From: Fusibacter_A sp965140735
GTDB taxonomy: Bacteria; Bacillota; Clostridia; Peptostreptococcales; Acidaminobacteraceae
Length of the DNA: 64,000 nt
NCBI GenBank assembly: GCA_965140735.1
Contig: OZ223306.1
Span: 1,302,001 to 1,366,000 of the forward strand
Direction: 5' to 3'
How positions within the stretch are numbered: position 1 is the stretch's first letter; each line of letters opens with the position of its first letter. The position numbers were made by a program, and so were the translations under genes. Of the stretch, positions 27,662 to 36,906 are shown piece by piece. The notes below the pieces were generated by a model that was not told the origin of the DNA, did not search any database, and was given only the letters and a program-made list of their open reading frames with translations.

Positions 27662-29494
27662 CTATAAGACTACGATTAGTTCCTTGCCTGCATTGATCGA
27701 TGAATTATTATCCTTCGTCACTAAAATGTCCAAGTAATCTTTTGTATTGGTCACTAAAACAGGTGTATCCAATGAATATCCTTCCTTCAAAATAGCTTCT
27801 TTATCGAAAGAAATCAATAAATCTCCTTGCTTTACCTTATCACCTTGTCTCACATGTGTTTCAAAGTATTTGCCTTCCAATTGCACTGTGTTCATGCCAA
27901 TATGAATTAATAGTTCACAACCCTTATTTGACAACAATCCAATGGCATGCTTCGTCGGGAACATTGCAATTACAGTGCCGTCAAATGGTGCAACAACATT
28001 ACCATCACTTGGCGTTATAGAAATACCTTTACCCATAGCACCATTGGCAAAAGCTGCATCTTTCACTTGATCTAGAGCTTTTATCTCACCCGCCATTGGA
28101 GCGAGAATAGATTCTTTACCACTATTGAGACCCTCTTCATCTTGAGTCTCATTTAAAAGATCTTCTCTATCTTTGAATCTAATAAAGGCTACAATAAAGC
28201 CAATGGCAAATGAAATAACCGTCGCAATCAAGCATTTAACCAAACTCATACCAGGATTTTCTGGATCTATTAGTGCCGGTATTTCAAAAATGCCCATACC
28301 AGCCATGATATGATATTTCAATCCAAAGAAAGCAGTCATGCCACCGGCAATTGCACCACAAACACAGGAAAGAACGAACTGTTCGATTCTTGGCAACAAT
28401 ACACCGTAAATTGCGGGTTCAGTCACACCAAAGATGCCTGATATCCAAGCCGGTAAAGCAATCTGTTTTAAAGCTTTATCTTTTGTTTTTAGCCAAATTG
28501 CAAAGATCATACCAGTGGTACTAAACGTTACAAATGTTGTGAAGCCCAAAATAGGATCTGCAATTCCCGCCACAATATTACCAATACATAAGAAAACTAA
28601 AACAATATGAACACCAAAAATAATGAGTACCTGCCACAAGCCGCCAACGAGAATTCCAGCTAGGATAGGATTTAAATTGTACGCCGATATAACCGTATCC
28701 GATATTGCTTGAGACAGCATATTGGCAAACGGCCCTATGAGAGCAACCCCCAAAGGGACTGAAATCAATAAGACAAGCATTGGCGTAATAAATGTTTTAA
28801 TCATATCGGGAATGACACGATTGAAAAAAGTCTCTAATGGTTTTGCAAACATCACAATCAATATAACGGGTAACAGCGTTGAAGTGTAATTTGCATTAAC
28901 CACATGACCAAATAGATTAATATCCACATTGTTGATAGCTGGATAGCACAATGAAGCGCCTATAATCAACCCCAAGTAAGGATTCATATCAATCTTCTTA
29001 GCTGTATTATAGCCAATTACAATAGGGAGAAAATAAAATATCGAATCTCCAATTGAATTCAGCAGCACAAAAATACCATCTGAATCTGCATATAATCCAA
29101 GGTACAATAAAACCGAATTTAATCCTTTCAGCATACCACATGCACACAATAATGCGATTGATGGCATCATGATGCCCGTCATTAAATCTAAAAACTTTTC
29201 TTTTAGACTCATTTTCTTTTCTTTAGATACAGGTGAAGTTGAAGCAAACTTGGCAATTTTACAAACCTCTTCGTACACCTGCGGTACATGGTTCCCAATT
29301 ACAACTTGGTACTGTCCAGCACTATGCATTACAGCAATCACGCCGTCCATCCCTTTCAACACTTCATCATTTGCAAGACTCTCATCTTTCAAATTAAATC
29401 TCAGCCGAGTAACACAGTGTAGTAGACTGGCAATGTTGTCCTTTCCGCCAACATTTTTGATAATGTCCTTTGCTAATAATTCATACTTTCCCAT
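27662..29494 (-). CDS. PTS beta-glucoside transporter EIIBCA
   Basis: About 610 aa. The EIIB domain has the phospho-Cys in LLHCVTRLRFNLKD (Cys 27). A multi-helix EIIC domain (about 100-430) and a C-terminal EIIA domain with LLIHIGMNTVQLEGKYF (phospho-His, about 545) follow. It imports and phosphorylates beta-glucosides. Start ATG at 29494 is preceded by GGAGG; the frame starting at 29509 is longer but has no site of its own. Confidence 0.92.
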   Translation of the reverse strand: MGKYELLAKDIIKNVGGKDNIASLLHCVTRLRFNLKDESLANDEVLKGMDGVIAVMHSAGQYQVVIGNHVPQVYEEVCKIAKFASTSPVSKEKKMSLKEKFLDLMTGIMMPSIALLCACGMLKGLNSVLLYLGLYADSDGIFVLLNSIGDSIFYFLPIVIGYNTAKKIDMNPYLGLIIGASLCYPAINNVDINLFGHVVNANYTSTLLPVILIVMFAKPLETFFNRVIPDMIKTFITPMLVLLISVPLGVALIGPFANMLSQAISDTVISAYNLNPILAGILVGGLWQVLIIFGVHIVLVFLCIGNIVAGIADPILGFTTFVTFSTTGMIFAIWLKTKDKALKQIALPAWISGIFGVTEPAIYGVLLPRIEQFVLSCVCGAIAGGMTAFFGLKYHIMAGMGIFEIPALIDPENPGMSLVKCLIATVISFAIGFIVAFIRFKDREDLLNETQDEEGLNSGKESILAPMAGEIKALDQVKDAAFANGAMGKGISITPSDGNVVAPFDGTVIAMFPTKHAIGLLSNKGCELLIHIGMNTVQLEGKYFETHVRQGDKVKQGDLLISFDKEAILKEGYSLDTPVLVTNTKDYLDILVTKDNNSSINAGKELIVVL

Positions 29495-29531
29495 CTTAAA
29501 TGCCTCCATTTTTTTTTATTTAAAATATGAA

Positions 29532-29558
29532 GGTATAGCCAACTTAATGTCACCATCC
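29532..29558 (-). promoter_or_regulatory. RAT-like element between bglG-type gene and transporter gene
   Basis: The minus-strand sequence starts GGATGGTGA and ends GGCTATACC, closely matching the upstream RAT at both ends. Downstream bases CCTTCATATTTT can pair with the AAAAAATGGAGG that holds the transporter Shine-Dalgarno. It could therefore be a second antiterminator-controlled switch, acting on translation. The resemblance is seen; the mechanism is inference. Confidence 0.45.
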
Positions 29559-29560
29559 AG

Positions 29561-30406
29561 TCATAAGACAGCCTTATAAACTATGCGTTCAATATGAATT
29601 GTCAAATACAATTTTTCATCATTTGATAGATCATAATTGTACTTTGTTTTTATAAAATCGCTGATCTTTTCTGCGCACTCATATGAGTTCACATACTTTG
29701 TCTTGATGACATTAAATAGATCATCTTGCTCATCTTCATGATAAGTTTTGCCTTCTAGTAACCTCTGAGCAAAAAATTTCAAATGTGTAATAAAGCGATA
29801 ACAATAGACTGAATCTTCATCAAAAACAATATGAAAATTATATTTTACAATATTGGATATTTCGGATATTATTTCCGCAATTTTCTGCATGTCTTCTGAA
29901 CTTTCACTCAATACGGCCTCTACAATATGAATAGCTATAAAGCCTGCCTCATCGTCAGGCAATCTCACTGAAAACCGTTCTTCAATCATATCTACCACTT
30001 TTAGCCCAATTTTATATTCATCTCTATAGAATCTTTTTATATCCCATAATATTGCATTTTTTAGAGAAATACCTTCTTGATACCGTTTTACAGCCGCATA
30101 CAAGTGATCAACTAAAGAGATATAGATGCTATCATTCAAAGGTTTATTCAAAGCCTGCGTTGCATACTTTATGATGTCCTCACCCAATTCAATATACTCA
30201 GATGGAATATAGGTCATCATTTCTTGAAACTTGTTATTCACCTCAGGATCAGATAATATAAATACTTTATCTATCTTACTCTCATCAACTTCTTCTCCGC
30301 ATTTCTTTTTAAATGCAAGCCCGCACCCCATAACAATTTTTTCCATGCCTTTTTTATCTTTAATTACCACAGCATTGTTATTAAAAATCTTATAAATTAG
30401 CACCAT
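29561..30406 (-). CDS. BglG-family transcriptional antiterminator
   Basis: The 281-aa protein has the N-terminal co-antiterminator RNA-binding domain (MVLIYKIFNNNAVVIKDKKGMEKIVMGCGLAFKK) and two PTS-regulation domains with the expected histidines: SLVDHLYAAVKR and FIAIHIVEA in PRD1, and YLTIHIERI in PRD2. It should bind the RAT upstream when beta-glucosides are present and prevent termination. ATG at 30406 follows AAAGGA. Confidence 0.92.
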   Translation of the reverse strand: MVLIYKIFNNNAVVIKDKKGMEKIVMGCGLAFKKKCGEEVDESKIDKVFILSDPEVNNKFQEMMTYIPSEYIELGEDIIKYATQALNKPLNDSIYISLVDHLYAAVKRYQEGISLKNAILWDIKRFYRDEYKIGLKVVDMIEERFSVRLPDDEAGFIAIHIVEAVLSESSEDMQKIAEIISEISNIVKYNFHIVFDEDSVYCYRFITHLKFFAQRLLEGKTYHEDEQDDLFNVIKTKYVNSYECAEKISDFIKTKYNYDLSNDEKLYLTIHIERIVYKAVL

Positions 30407-30494
30407 ACACCATCCTTTCGAATTAATTTTATGATTCAATAAAGTTTAGATTTACACTTTACAACTATTCTACTTACAATGATTCTACTCTGGT

Positions 30495-30560
30495 AAAAAA
30501 AAATACCTGTTTATATATTATTATGAATAAAATCCTTCATAATAATATATAAACAGGTAT
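30495..30560 (-). terminator. Leader terminator of the bgl operon
   Basis: A perfect 25-bp inverted repeat (30503-30527 and 30536-30560) is followed on the minus strand by nine T residues. It overlaps the 3' end of the RAT by five bases, so RAT folding and terminator folding exclude each other, as in bgl/lic operons. Confidence 0.92.
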
Positions 30561-30584
30561 AGCTTGCGCCTGCAATCACCATCC
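30556..30584 (-). promoter_or_regulatory. RAT (ribonucleic antiterminator) of the bgl operon
   Basis: A 29-nt minus-strand element starting GGATGGTGATTGCAGGC and ending AAGCTATACC matches the LicT/BglG-type RAT consensus, including both terminal blocks. It lies about 150 bp upstream of the bglG-type start. Confidence 0.88.
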
Positions 30585-30598
30585 AATGACACTATTGT

Positions 30599-30604
30599 AT
30601 TATA
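30599..30604 (-). promoter_or_regulatory. -10 box of the bgl operon promoter
   Basis: A perfect TATAAT on the minus strand would place the transcript start 7-8 nt before the RAT, the usual spacing. A weak TTCATA lies 18 bp further upstream. Confidence 0.6.
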
Positions 30605-30647
30605 ACAAATAACTTTTTGCAATATGAAATTTTTTAAGACCTTCCTT

Positions 30648-30893
30648 TTATGAGTTCACTAGATGAACCGCTTTATCATAATTTTCCTTTTTGACATAGA
30701 TATAATGCATCCTTTGATTATTTGTCACTAAGAACGTCGCTCGATTTCTATCGTTTAGGTGATTGTCTGAGATTGAAGTTTGATTTTTTATATGATTTGC
30801 TCTAAGCTTATCCTTAATTTGATAGTATTTTTGCTCATCTGTGGTCACTAAAATTTCTTTCCATCCAAATAGCATATTCAATAAATCTCCCAT
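30648..30893 (-). CDS. Small DUF2007-like protein
   Basis: An 81-aa protein: KEILVTTDEQKYYQIKDKLRANHI at the N-terminus and HYIYVKKENYDKAVHLVN at the C-terminus suggest a small alpha/beta ferredoxin-like fold such as DUF2007. I am not sure of the family. Its ribosome binding site (AAAGGGG) is good. Confidence 0.5.
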   Translation of the reverse strand: MGDLLNMLFGWKEILVTTDEQKYYQIKDKLRANHIKNQTSISDNHLNDRNRATFLVTNNQRMHYIYVKKENYDKAVHLVNS

Positions 30894-30935
30894 GTTGTTC
30901 CCCTTTCTATATGAAGATGTAATTTACACAAAGTT

Positions 30936-31280
30936 TCAATACCACATGGTATGTTCTAATTGGATTTCCACTTCTGTATTATTTTCTTCTTGCCAATCTT
31001 TAAATCTCTTAATCCGTTCGCAAGTTGGATAGGTATCACAACTATTACATTTCTCAATACCTCTTTTTTGATTACAGGATTTAATATCGCACTTATCACA
31101 AGCTTCATAAACTATTTTTGATCTGCACCCCAAACACTTCAAATCTATAAGATTCAAAGTTTTATTATACAATTGCCCCCACTCATTTGCTATCTCTCTT
31201 CTTAAATTTTCATCATTGCGTATAGTTGCTTTATATAATTTACAACTTTCACAATTAATCCCACAATATGCAATGTTCAA
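30936..31280 (-). CDS. DUF3795 cysteine-rich protein
   Basis: A 114-aa protein with MNIAYCGINCESCKLYKAT at the N-terminus and repeated Cys pairs (CLGCRS, CDKCDIKSC, CNSCDTYPTC). This is the DUF3795 pattern, a likely zinc- or iron-sulphur-binding protein of unknown role, frequent in clostridia. Confidence 0.85.
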   Translation of the reverse strand: MNIAYCGINCESCKLYKATIRNDENLRREIANEWGQLYNKTLNLIDLKCLGCRSKIVYEACDKCDIKSCNQKRGIEKCNSCDTYPTCERIKRFKDWQEENNTEVEIQLEHTMWY

Positions 31281-31376
31281 TTATTGCTCCTTTTAACCGT
31301 TCTAAAAACTGTCCGTTACATTTCGGCTATTGACACAAAAATGTCAACATCCTTTTTCACAAAAGGTTGAGTCTCT

Positions 31377-31907
31377 TCACTTGGCTCTATCAATCTTATA
31401 GTACAAAGTCTCCACTTCTTTATTTTCTAGCAATGCTAAAGTCTCTTCTTTAGTAAAACAATATTTAAACCCGCATTTCTCAATAACCCGTTTTGAGTTG
31501 ATATTTTCTTTATAATGGCCACACCAAATTATGTCCAAGTTGAGTTCTTTAAACCCGTATTCAATAAGCACATTGACAGCTTCTGGCGCTATTCCTTGTC
31601 CCCAATACTTTGGATTGAGTACGTAACCTATTTCTCTTTGATTTAAATGTAAAAGATTTTTATCAGGCTGTCTCTCATGTATGCCAATACCACCAATCAC
31701 TTTATTTTCACCCTTTAATTCAATTGCGTAAACACATCCTTCTTCAATGAAACTTCTGATGATTTTTTTACTGAATGCTTCATTTTCATGTGTTGGCCAT
31801 CCCGCATTTGGTCCTACTAAGTCTGATTTAGCATACTCATATAAATCTTTTGAATCTGATAACTGCCAATCCCTTAGTATTAATCGTTCTGTTTCTATTG
31901 AATTCAT
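31377..31907 (-). CDS. GNAT acetyltransferase, RimJ/RimL type
   Basis: A 176-aa protein with ETERLILRDWQLSDSKDLYEYA, EIGYVLNPKYWGQGIAPEAV (acetyl-CoA loop) and SKRVIEKCGF. This is the ribosomal-protein-alanine acetyltransferase-like group; the target is unknown. Confidence 0.85.
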   Translation of the reverse strand: MNSIETERLILRDWQLSDSKDLYEYAKSDLVGPNAGWPTHENEAFSKKIIRSFIEEGCVYAIELKGENKVIGGIGIHERQPDKNLLHLNQREIGYVLNPKYWGQGIAPEAVNVLIEYGFKELNLDIIWCGHYKENINSKRVIEKCGFKYCFTKEETLALLENKEVETLYYKIDRAK

Positions 31908-31920
31908 TATATATATCCTC

Positions 31921-32517
31921 CTAAATTTCTATTTCATATGCCATTCTTTTTGAAGTTTCTCGTGCAATGTCTTTATCACATAATTTCTCGACAATATGAA
32001 ATGACATGTTGATTCCAGCAGAGATACCACCTGACGTGATAAGATGCCCTTCATCAACGTATTTTACAGACTCTACAACTCGTATATTGGGGTATTCCCT
32101 TTTAAGCCTATCAATATCCATCCAGTGAGTCGTTGCTTTTTGACCATTTAACAAACCTGCTTCTGCCAAAAGAAACGCTCCAGTACAAACTGATGCAAGA
32201 ATTTCTACATGCTTTTCTCGTTCTTGAATCCAATTTATCATTTTATCATTATGAATTTCTATCTCTTCTGCACCGTATCCCCCTGGAACAATAAGGACAT
32301 CGAATTCTGGGGCATTCGAAAAACTAAAGTGTGGCTGTATTTTTAGACCATTCCGAGCGAGTATCATATCACCAGTTTCTCCGACAGTGCTAACCTGAAA
32401 TACTTTCTCATTTGATTCCAAATAGGTTACAATGGAAAAAACCTCATACGGACCTGCAAAATCAAGCACTTCGACTTCATTGAACAAGAGAATACCTATC
32501 CGAATTTTTTTGCTCAT
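31921..32517 (-). CDS. DJ-1/PfpI-family protein
   Basis: A 198-aa protein with the class I glutamine-amidotransferase-like fold: FDVLIVPGGYGAEE (about 75) and the nucleophile elbow ASVCTGAFLLAEAGLL (Cys near 108), followed by ATTHW. The pattern matches the AraC-associated/isonitrile-hydratase-like subgroup. Exact activity is unknown. Confidence 0.82.
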   Translation of the reverse strand: MSKKIRIGILLFNEVEVLDFAGPYEVFSIVTYLESNEKVFQVSTVGETGDMILARNGLKIQPHFSFSNAPEFDVLIVPGGYGAEEIEIHNDKMINWIQEREKHVEILASVCTGAFLLAEAGLLNGQKATTHWMDIDRLKREYPNIRVVESVKYVDEGHLITSGGISAGINMSFHIVEKLCDKDIARETSKRMAYEIEI

Positions 32518-32567
32518 ACTCTCTCTCCTTAATCTATAAATCTTCTAAAGAATCAAGTGTTGCTATA

Positions 32568-33040
32568 TCATAGCATCTCGTAAATACGACTTGCCATTGC
32601 TGCTGCGGATAATGCACTGTCTATCATAATTTCACCTAACAGCTTATAAATATCATATTTATCATAATGCTCAACGGCTTCATTAACGGGATCTAAATAA
32701 CTGATTTGGTCCTTCGGATGATTTAATTCTACTTGCAATACGTTTTTCCCAAGTATCATTCTTACTGCAAGTAAATAAAAAAAGCCTCACATGATTCATG
32801 AAATTTAACTGAAGCGCTGCCATCTCTATCCACACCAAGATAAACTTTGTGTCTTATTTTATCCAATTTTATGGTCTCAAGTAAAAGATTCATCGCCATT
32901 TTCGAATAACCTTTACCTTGATATTTTTCATCTCTCATCAATCTGTAAAGCCAATATTCACTGTCATCTGAATATATGCAGTACATTAGAATTTTACTAA
33001 AATATTGTAAAGAAGGAGGCCCTTTCGACTCATAATTCAA
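32568..33040 (-). pseudogene. Frameshifted GNAT acetyltransferase with replaced N-terminus
   Basis: Two overlapping frames form one broken gene. The first contains SEYWLYRLMRDEKYQGKGYSKMAMNLLLE and VYLGVDRDGSASVKFHESC (BltD-like GNAT). A one-base insertion at the TGTGAGGC position shifts the frame, and GFFYLLAVRMILGKNVLQVEL continues in the other frame. The first bases match the start of the retropepsin gene at 50.96 kb rather than a GNAT N-terminus, so the locus is chimeric. Confidence 0.6.
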
Positions 33041-33105
33041 TCATCGCTTGTTGACCTCCATCTTAGTATTATCTCATATGCCTTATTTTTAGACAATGCC
33101 TTTAC
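33007..33105. repeat. Relic matching the 50.9-51.3 kb retropepsin cassette
   Basis: The stretch GGCCCTTTCGACTCATAATT at 33019-33038 and surrounding bases match 50,938-50,970, and the stretch TATTATCTCATATGCC near 33,068 matches 51,240-51,275. The gene present between these blocks at 51 kb (258 bp) is missing here. It is a collapsed copy of that two-gene unit. Confidence 0.55.
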
Positions 33106-33125
33106 TTAATTATATCTCTATATTT

Positions 33126-33272
33126 TTATAATACTCTAAGGTTATTGAATATGCTTTCTTGAACCCTAAGGTAATGTTTCACAGTGTCTACACCAGAAAG
33201 AATCTCATATAAACAATCCAAATCATCAATTGTCAATTCTCTTAAAATCAACCTTTTGCTCATAAGTTCCAT
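33126..33272 (-). pseudogene. GNAT acetyltransferase N-terminal relic
   Basis: A 48-codon minus-strand frame reads MELMSKRLILRELTIDDLDC..., the typical start of RimJ/RimL-type GNAT proteins, then stops at TAA. The catalytic half is missing. The rest of the 33,041-33,416 gap holds nothing else that I recognise. Confidence 0.5.
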
Positions 33273-33416
33273 ACTTTGATCATCCTAGCAATCACATTTA
33301 TCCAACAGCTATCTACTCAATTACTAAAAATATAGTTTAATTACATTAAATATGTCATCCATTTTTGATCGATCATCTCATCTCAAAATATTATGTAAAT
33401 TCAATCATCAAGCAAC

Positions 33417-33962
33417 TCATTTTTCCACACTTTTTATGCCAAGCACCTTTTGATATTCTGCTTTAATATATTTAACATTTTCATGGATGTCTTTTGTGCC
33501 ATCAATATGAATAATTGGACATGATATAGATGCTGCCCATTTCTCAATACTTGTTGGAGTCCTCGATTTAACAAAATTAAGGAAGTCTTTTTCTGATTGA
33601 TACATGTCACCACCCTCTTTCACTCTATCACCAAATTTTTCGATTGCCCTTTGCTTTACCCTCTCGATTCGAAGTTCATTGGGTGCTGTTATAAAAACAC
33701 CAAACTCATACATTGATACTATTGCTTCATCAAAATCTCCTTTAACTGCTGATATTACAAAGTTTTCATGTTTTTTTATATCATCTAGCATTAGATTTAA
33801 ACAAGCTTTACGTGTCCGTTTTTTCGTATACGGAATTTCTGATTTAATGAAAAAGTAAGTTTCAATATCCATATATTTGTAATTCAATACACTTGCCAAC
33901 TCTCTACCTAAAGTGGATTTCCCACATCCATTTAATCCAAATACAATTATGCCTTTTGGCAT
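33417..33962 (-). CDS. P-loop kinase-like ATPase
   Basis: A 181-aa nucleotide-binding protein starting MPKGIIVFGLNGCGKSTLGRELA, with the Walker A GLNGCGKST at residues 9-17, a DIETYF acidic segment and ERVKQRAIEKFG, as in shikimate-kinase or AAA_18-like small kinases. Substrate unknown. Confidence 0.75.
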   Translation of the reverse strand: MPKGIIVFGLNGCGKSTLGRELASVLNYKYMDIETYFFIKSEIPYTKKRTRKACLNLMLDDIKKHENFVISAVKGDFDEAIVSMYEFGVFITAPNELRIERVKQRAIEKFGDRVKEGGDMYQSEKDFLNFVKSRTPTSIEKWAASISCPIIHIDGTKDIHENVKYIKAEYQKVLGIKSVEK

Positions 33963-34180
33963 GTTTTCCTCCCCACTTAAAATGCTCGTTAACTATTTTG
34001 TTTAATCCATACGTAATACTTTTCTATTTAAATGCAGTGAAGGGATGATCAATTGATCATATTTGCAAACAGTTCCATAAGTTCACAAACTGCTAAATCC
34101 CTATTTTCAAGTTTGTCTACCTAGTATTCAGGGTCTTTAATGATGCTTTTTGCTCGTAATTTCTCAAAAACTACAGTATT

Positions 34181-34825
34181 CTAATCAGAAATTTCTGTCT
34201 TTTCTAGATAATCCTTATAGCAGTAATTCATATCAACATCACCACGAATGCCATCCACGTTTCCTTTCCAAGCATATTGCCACATATCACATTCAATTGT
34301 AGGTGATTTTGCATTTGGTCTTGCAAACCAAATATCATATTTTTCCAGAATTTCAGGGGTTAATAGGTGCTTAACATATTCGCCATAAGTGTAAATACCA
34401 CACCTATATCCAAGTTCTATAATTCTTTGTAAAAATGCTTCATGCATGGCTGTTACAAGTGGTCTTGTGAATGTAACTCCGTTCTTATAAGCAAACTGAA
34501 AAGAAGATGACTTCTTGCTACTTACATCGTTCATATTCCCTTCAACATCAAACCAAATAGGGTAATCAATATCGTATTGCTTTATGATATTAACGCAATA
34601 TTCAGCTTCTTTACGAGACATTTCTACTGTGTAAGCGTAGGAATACCAATAAACGCCGATTGGAATACCAAGTCTATTACATTCAGCTGCGTTGTATCTG
34701 AACCTTGAATCAACGTTGTTCTTGCCAAATCCAGCTCTTAAAATAGCAAACTCAATGCCAGCTGCTTTAACTTTTTCCCAGTTGATTACACCTTGATGCC
34801 TTGATACGTCTATACCTTTTTTCAT
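34181..34825 (-). CDS. GH25 lysozyme-like glycosidase
   Basis: A 214-aa glycoside hydrolase family 25 protein: KKGIDVSRHQGVINWEKVK (catalytic Asp in GIDVS), FAILRAGFG, IPIGVYWYSYA, and DYPIWFDVEG (catalytic DxE). No signal peptide and no binding domain are visible, so it may be a phage-type endolysin or a moonlighting cytoplasmic copy. Confidence 0.85.
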   Translation of the reverse strand: MKKGIDVSRHQGVINWEKVKAAGIEFAILRAGFGKNNVDSRFRYNAAECNRLGIPIGVYWYSYAYTVEMSRKEAEYCVNIIKQYDIDYPIWFDVEGNMNDVSSKKSSSFQFAYKNGVTFTRPLVTAMHEAFLQRIIELGYRCGIYTYGEYVKHLLTPEILEKYDIWFARPNAKSPTIECDMWQYAWKGNVDGIRGDVDMNYCYKDYLEKTEISD

Positions 34826-35009
34826 GATTATTCCTCCTCATTTTATAACCCATATAACCAAAGTAGATCATCGTCAATATTGATCGTCATTTGCATTTTA
34901 AGATTCATATTGCATCCTAACTGACTTTTAATTTATTGGGTGGGAATAGATTTTTTGAAATTTTTAACTGTGTTTCTTCAAAAGGTTCATGTTCCGTAAA
35001 GTTTACTTT

Positions 35010-35231
35010 TTATTGAGTGTAATTGCTTGATCCACCATCATAATTTTTTATACCCAACTTTTTTAGATTATTCTCATAATTCTTAGTTGCTATTGCAAGT
35101 TTCATAATTTTTAAAACGCCTATTTCTTCAAGTTTGCTATAGAGCATTTCAACCGTTACATTATTTGCAGCAAAATGTGGATTCATCCACAGTTTTATTC
35201 TCATCTCGGTTATTCTCAAAATATTTATCAC
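35010..35231 (-). CDS. Hypothetical protein
   Basis: A 73-aa frame of mixed composition, not recognised. A conserved-looking ILKIMKLAIATKNYENNLKKLG helix follows residue 37. No clear ribosome binding site. The 34,826-35,009 gap shows nothing. Confidence 0.3.
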   Translation of the reverse strand: MINILRITEMRIKLWMNPHFAANNVTVEMLYSKLEEIGVLKIMKLAIATKNYENNLKKLGIKNYDGGSSNYTQ

Positions 35232-35310
35232 ATCAGAGAGTCTTTTCTTATAGTGTTCTTTTGTCAGTTATTTTGAGAGAGTACAGCATCTAGTCATTAG
35301 ATCGTGGCAG

Positions 35311-35742
35311 TCAAAAGGAATAAAACTCATCGTCAAAATTAAGTAATAGTTCTTCCTTTAACAAAAATTCATAATCTCTAGCCTGATATAATAATTGTTC
35401 TATTAAAAACGCTTTTAGCTCTTTCTCAATTTCATGGTCTTCAAGTACCACATCTATTGTATTTCTTATACCTGCTTCAAATTTTGAATACGCTGAACCA
35501 CTATCTACTATTTTGACCGCTCTGTGAAATGCTTCTTTAAAATCATTCACTCGATCAAGTTCAATCCCTAGTTTCTCTGCAATTTTTTCTTCTGTCCACG
35601 ATTCATTAATTGCCTGTTCTAATAATTTAGCATCGGATGGCATTTCATAAGTAAATCGCCTACTATGTACGTCAATTTTATCTTGATAGTGTTCATAACT
35701 GTAACCATATAATTCTGCTGCTATATAATCATATCGTCGCAT
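35311..35742 (-). CDS. Hypothetical acidic protein
   Basis: A 143-aa protein, not recognised. It contains NESWTEEKIAEKLGIELDRVNDFKEAFHRAV (about 47-77), which may be an HTH-like helix pair, and a leucine-rich acidic C-terminus. AGGAG precedes the ATG, supporting a real gene. Confidence 0.55.
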   Translation of the reverse strand: MRRYDYIAAELYGYSYEHYQDKIDVHSRRFTYEMPSDAKLLEQAINESWTEEKIAEKLGIELDRVNDFKEAFHRAVKIVDSGSAYSKFEAGIRNTIDVVLEDHEIEKELKAFLIEQLLYQARDYEFLLKEELLLNFDDEFYSF

Positions 35743-35847
35743 TGCTACTCTCCTTTAAATTTTTCTTTCTAGCCATACCTTTCCATGCCTTCCATACATT
35801 TCATCTATTATCCCATAAATTGACGAAGAGATATTCATACTTTTAAC

Positions 35848-36036
35848 TCAAGCTATTGCATTCAGAAGCAAATACATTGTAACCCCAACCAATACTGAAC
35901 CCCCTAAGAAGTGGCTTACTAAGGTTGGATCTATCTCCACATCTTTACCGTGAACGATTTTGTGAATATTTTTCATCGTGTAGAAATACAGCACCATTGA
36001 GGATATCAAAAATCCTAAAAACATTATGCCTCTCAT
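35848..36036 (-). CDS. Small membrane protein
   Basis: A 62-aa protein with two hydrophobic segments (about 2-20 and 42-60) around a charged middle. Not recognised. Confidence 0.4.
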   Translation of the reverse strand: MRGIMFLGFLISSMVLYFYTMKNIHKIVHGKDVEIDPTLVSHFLGGSVLVGVTMYLLLNAIA

Positions 36037-36127
36037 TAGTCATCCATTGTGTTATTAAAAAAAAAAACCTTACGGGGTGATTATATGGTTCCACCTAAAG
36101 TTCTCGCGGCTACCTCGAAAAGTTTAT

Positions 36128-36172
36128 GTCATCAGATTAATTTCAAATAAGTAACGTGCAATCTGACGCTAA
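36128..36172. repeat. Degenerate attC half-site
   Basis: GTCATCAGATTAATTTC followed by AAGTAACGTGCAATCTGACG resembles the L'-R' half of the array consensus (GACATCAGA...GTAAGTGACGTGTTATCTGATG). The left half is lost. Confidence 0.4.
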
Positions 36173-36462
36173 AAATAATTTCTTTTTCTTATTAATGTAT
36201 ACAAAAAATATGTATTTATCCCTAGCGTTACAAATAGTATTAGGCCAATAACAAATGTATATTCTATATTTCCAGCATTAAAATGATGCCATACTAATCC
36301 CATAATTAATAGTAATTCTGCAAAAATAATTTGAGGGAATCCCATCCACTTCGCTACATATCTTTCAACATAGCCATACTTTCGATCTAACAGAAAGCTT
36401 AAATAAAAACTATTCCATATTATTAATGTAATGTTTCCAATTCTAATGAAATCGCTCTTCAT
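36169..36462 (-). CDS. Small multi-helix membrane protein
   Basis: A 97-aa protein with three hydrophobic segments (about 6-24, 42-60, 68-90), ending in IRKRNYF. Not recognised. AGAGGAG precedes the ATG. Probable cassette gene between degenerate attC halves. Confidence 0.5.
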   Translation of the reverse strand: MKSDFIRIGNITLIIWNSFYLSFLLDRKYGYVERYVAKWMGFPQIIFAELLLIMGLVWHHFNAGNIEYTFVIGLILFVTLGINTYFLYTLIRKRNYF

Positions 36463-36494
36463 AGTTCTCCTCTCTTGTTAAATAGCGTCTGTTT

Positions 36495-36797
36495 TCACTC
36501 TACAATAAATGCCTTCTCATTAGTTACTAAATCTATGATCACTGTTCGTGTATCATTCTTACTTAAATAAATGGCTTCTCCTCTTTTATCATAAACGTAT
36601 GCTATCGGTATAGAAATCCCACAATTTTTATACGATCCGTCAGCATGACTGACTCCTATAACAAAACAGCTATTCTCTATAGCAAGATTTCGAGCCCTTT
36701 CCGACCACTCAGTAAATTGCTCATCGCTAAACATACCTGTTCCAATTGGATTAAAAATAATGTCCACATCTTCAAAATCTATGTTTTCCAAAAACAC
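36495..36797 (-). pseudogene. Carbon-nitrogen hydrolase C-terminal fragment
   Basis: A 100-aa frame matches the C-terminal half of nitrilase-superfamily proteins: DIIFNPIGTGMF...EWSERARNLAIENSCFVIGVSH... and GISIPIAYVYDKRGEAIY. The catalytic Glu/Lys/Cys region is mostly missing, so it is probably a truncated gene. Confidence 0.55.
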
Positions 36798-36841
36798 TTA
36801 GCAACATAGCATGTAACCAATATTAATATTACTGCAATTTA

Positions 36842-36893
36842 TTGCTCCGCATGGACTGTGTCCTCAGAGTGATTTAGTCAATTTGCGTGTTCA
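36842..36893. repeat. Degenerate attC half-site
   Basis: The segment around CTCAGAGTGATTTAGTCA and GCGTGTTCAAT matches the L'-R' half of the array consensus (CATCAGAGTGATTTAGGTAA...CGTGTTAT). Confidence 0.45.
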
Positions 36894-36906
36894 ATATTGG
36901 TTTAAA

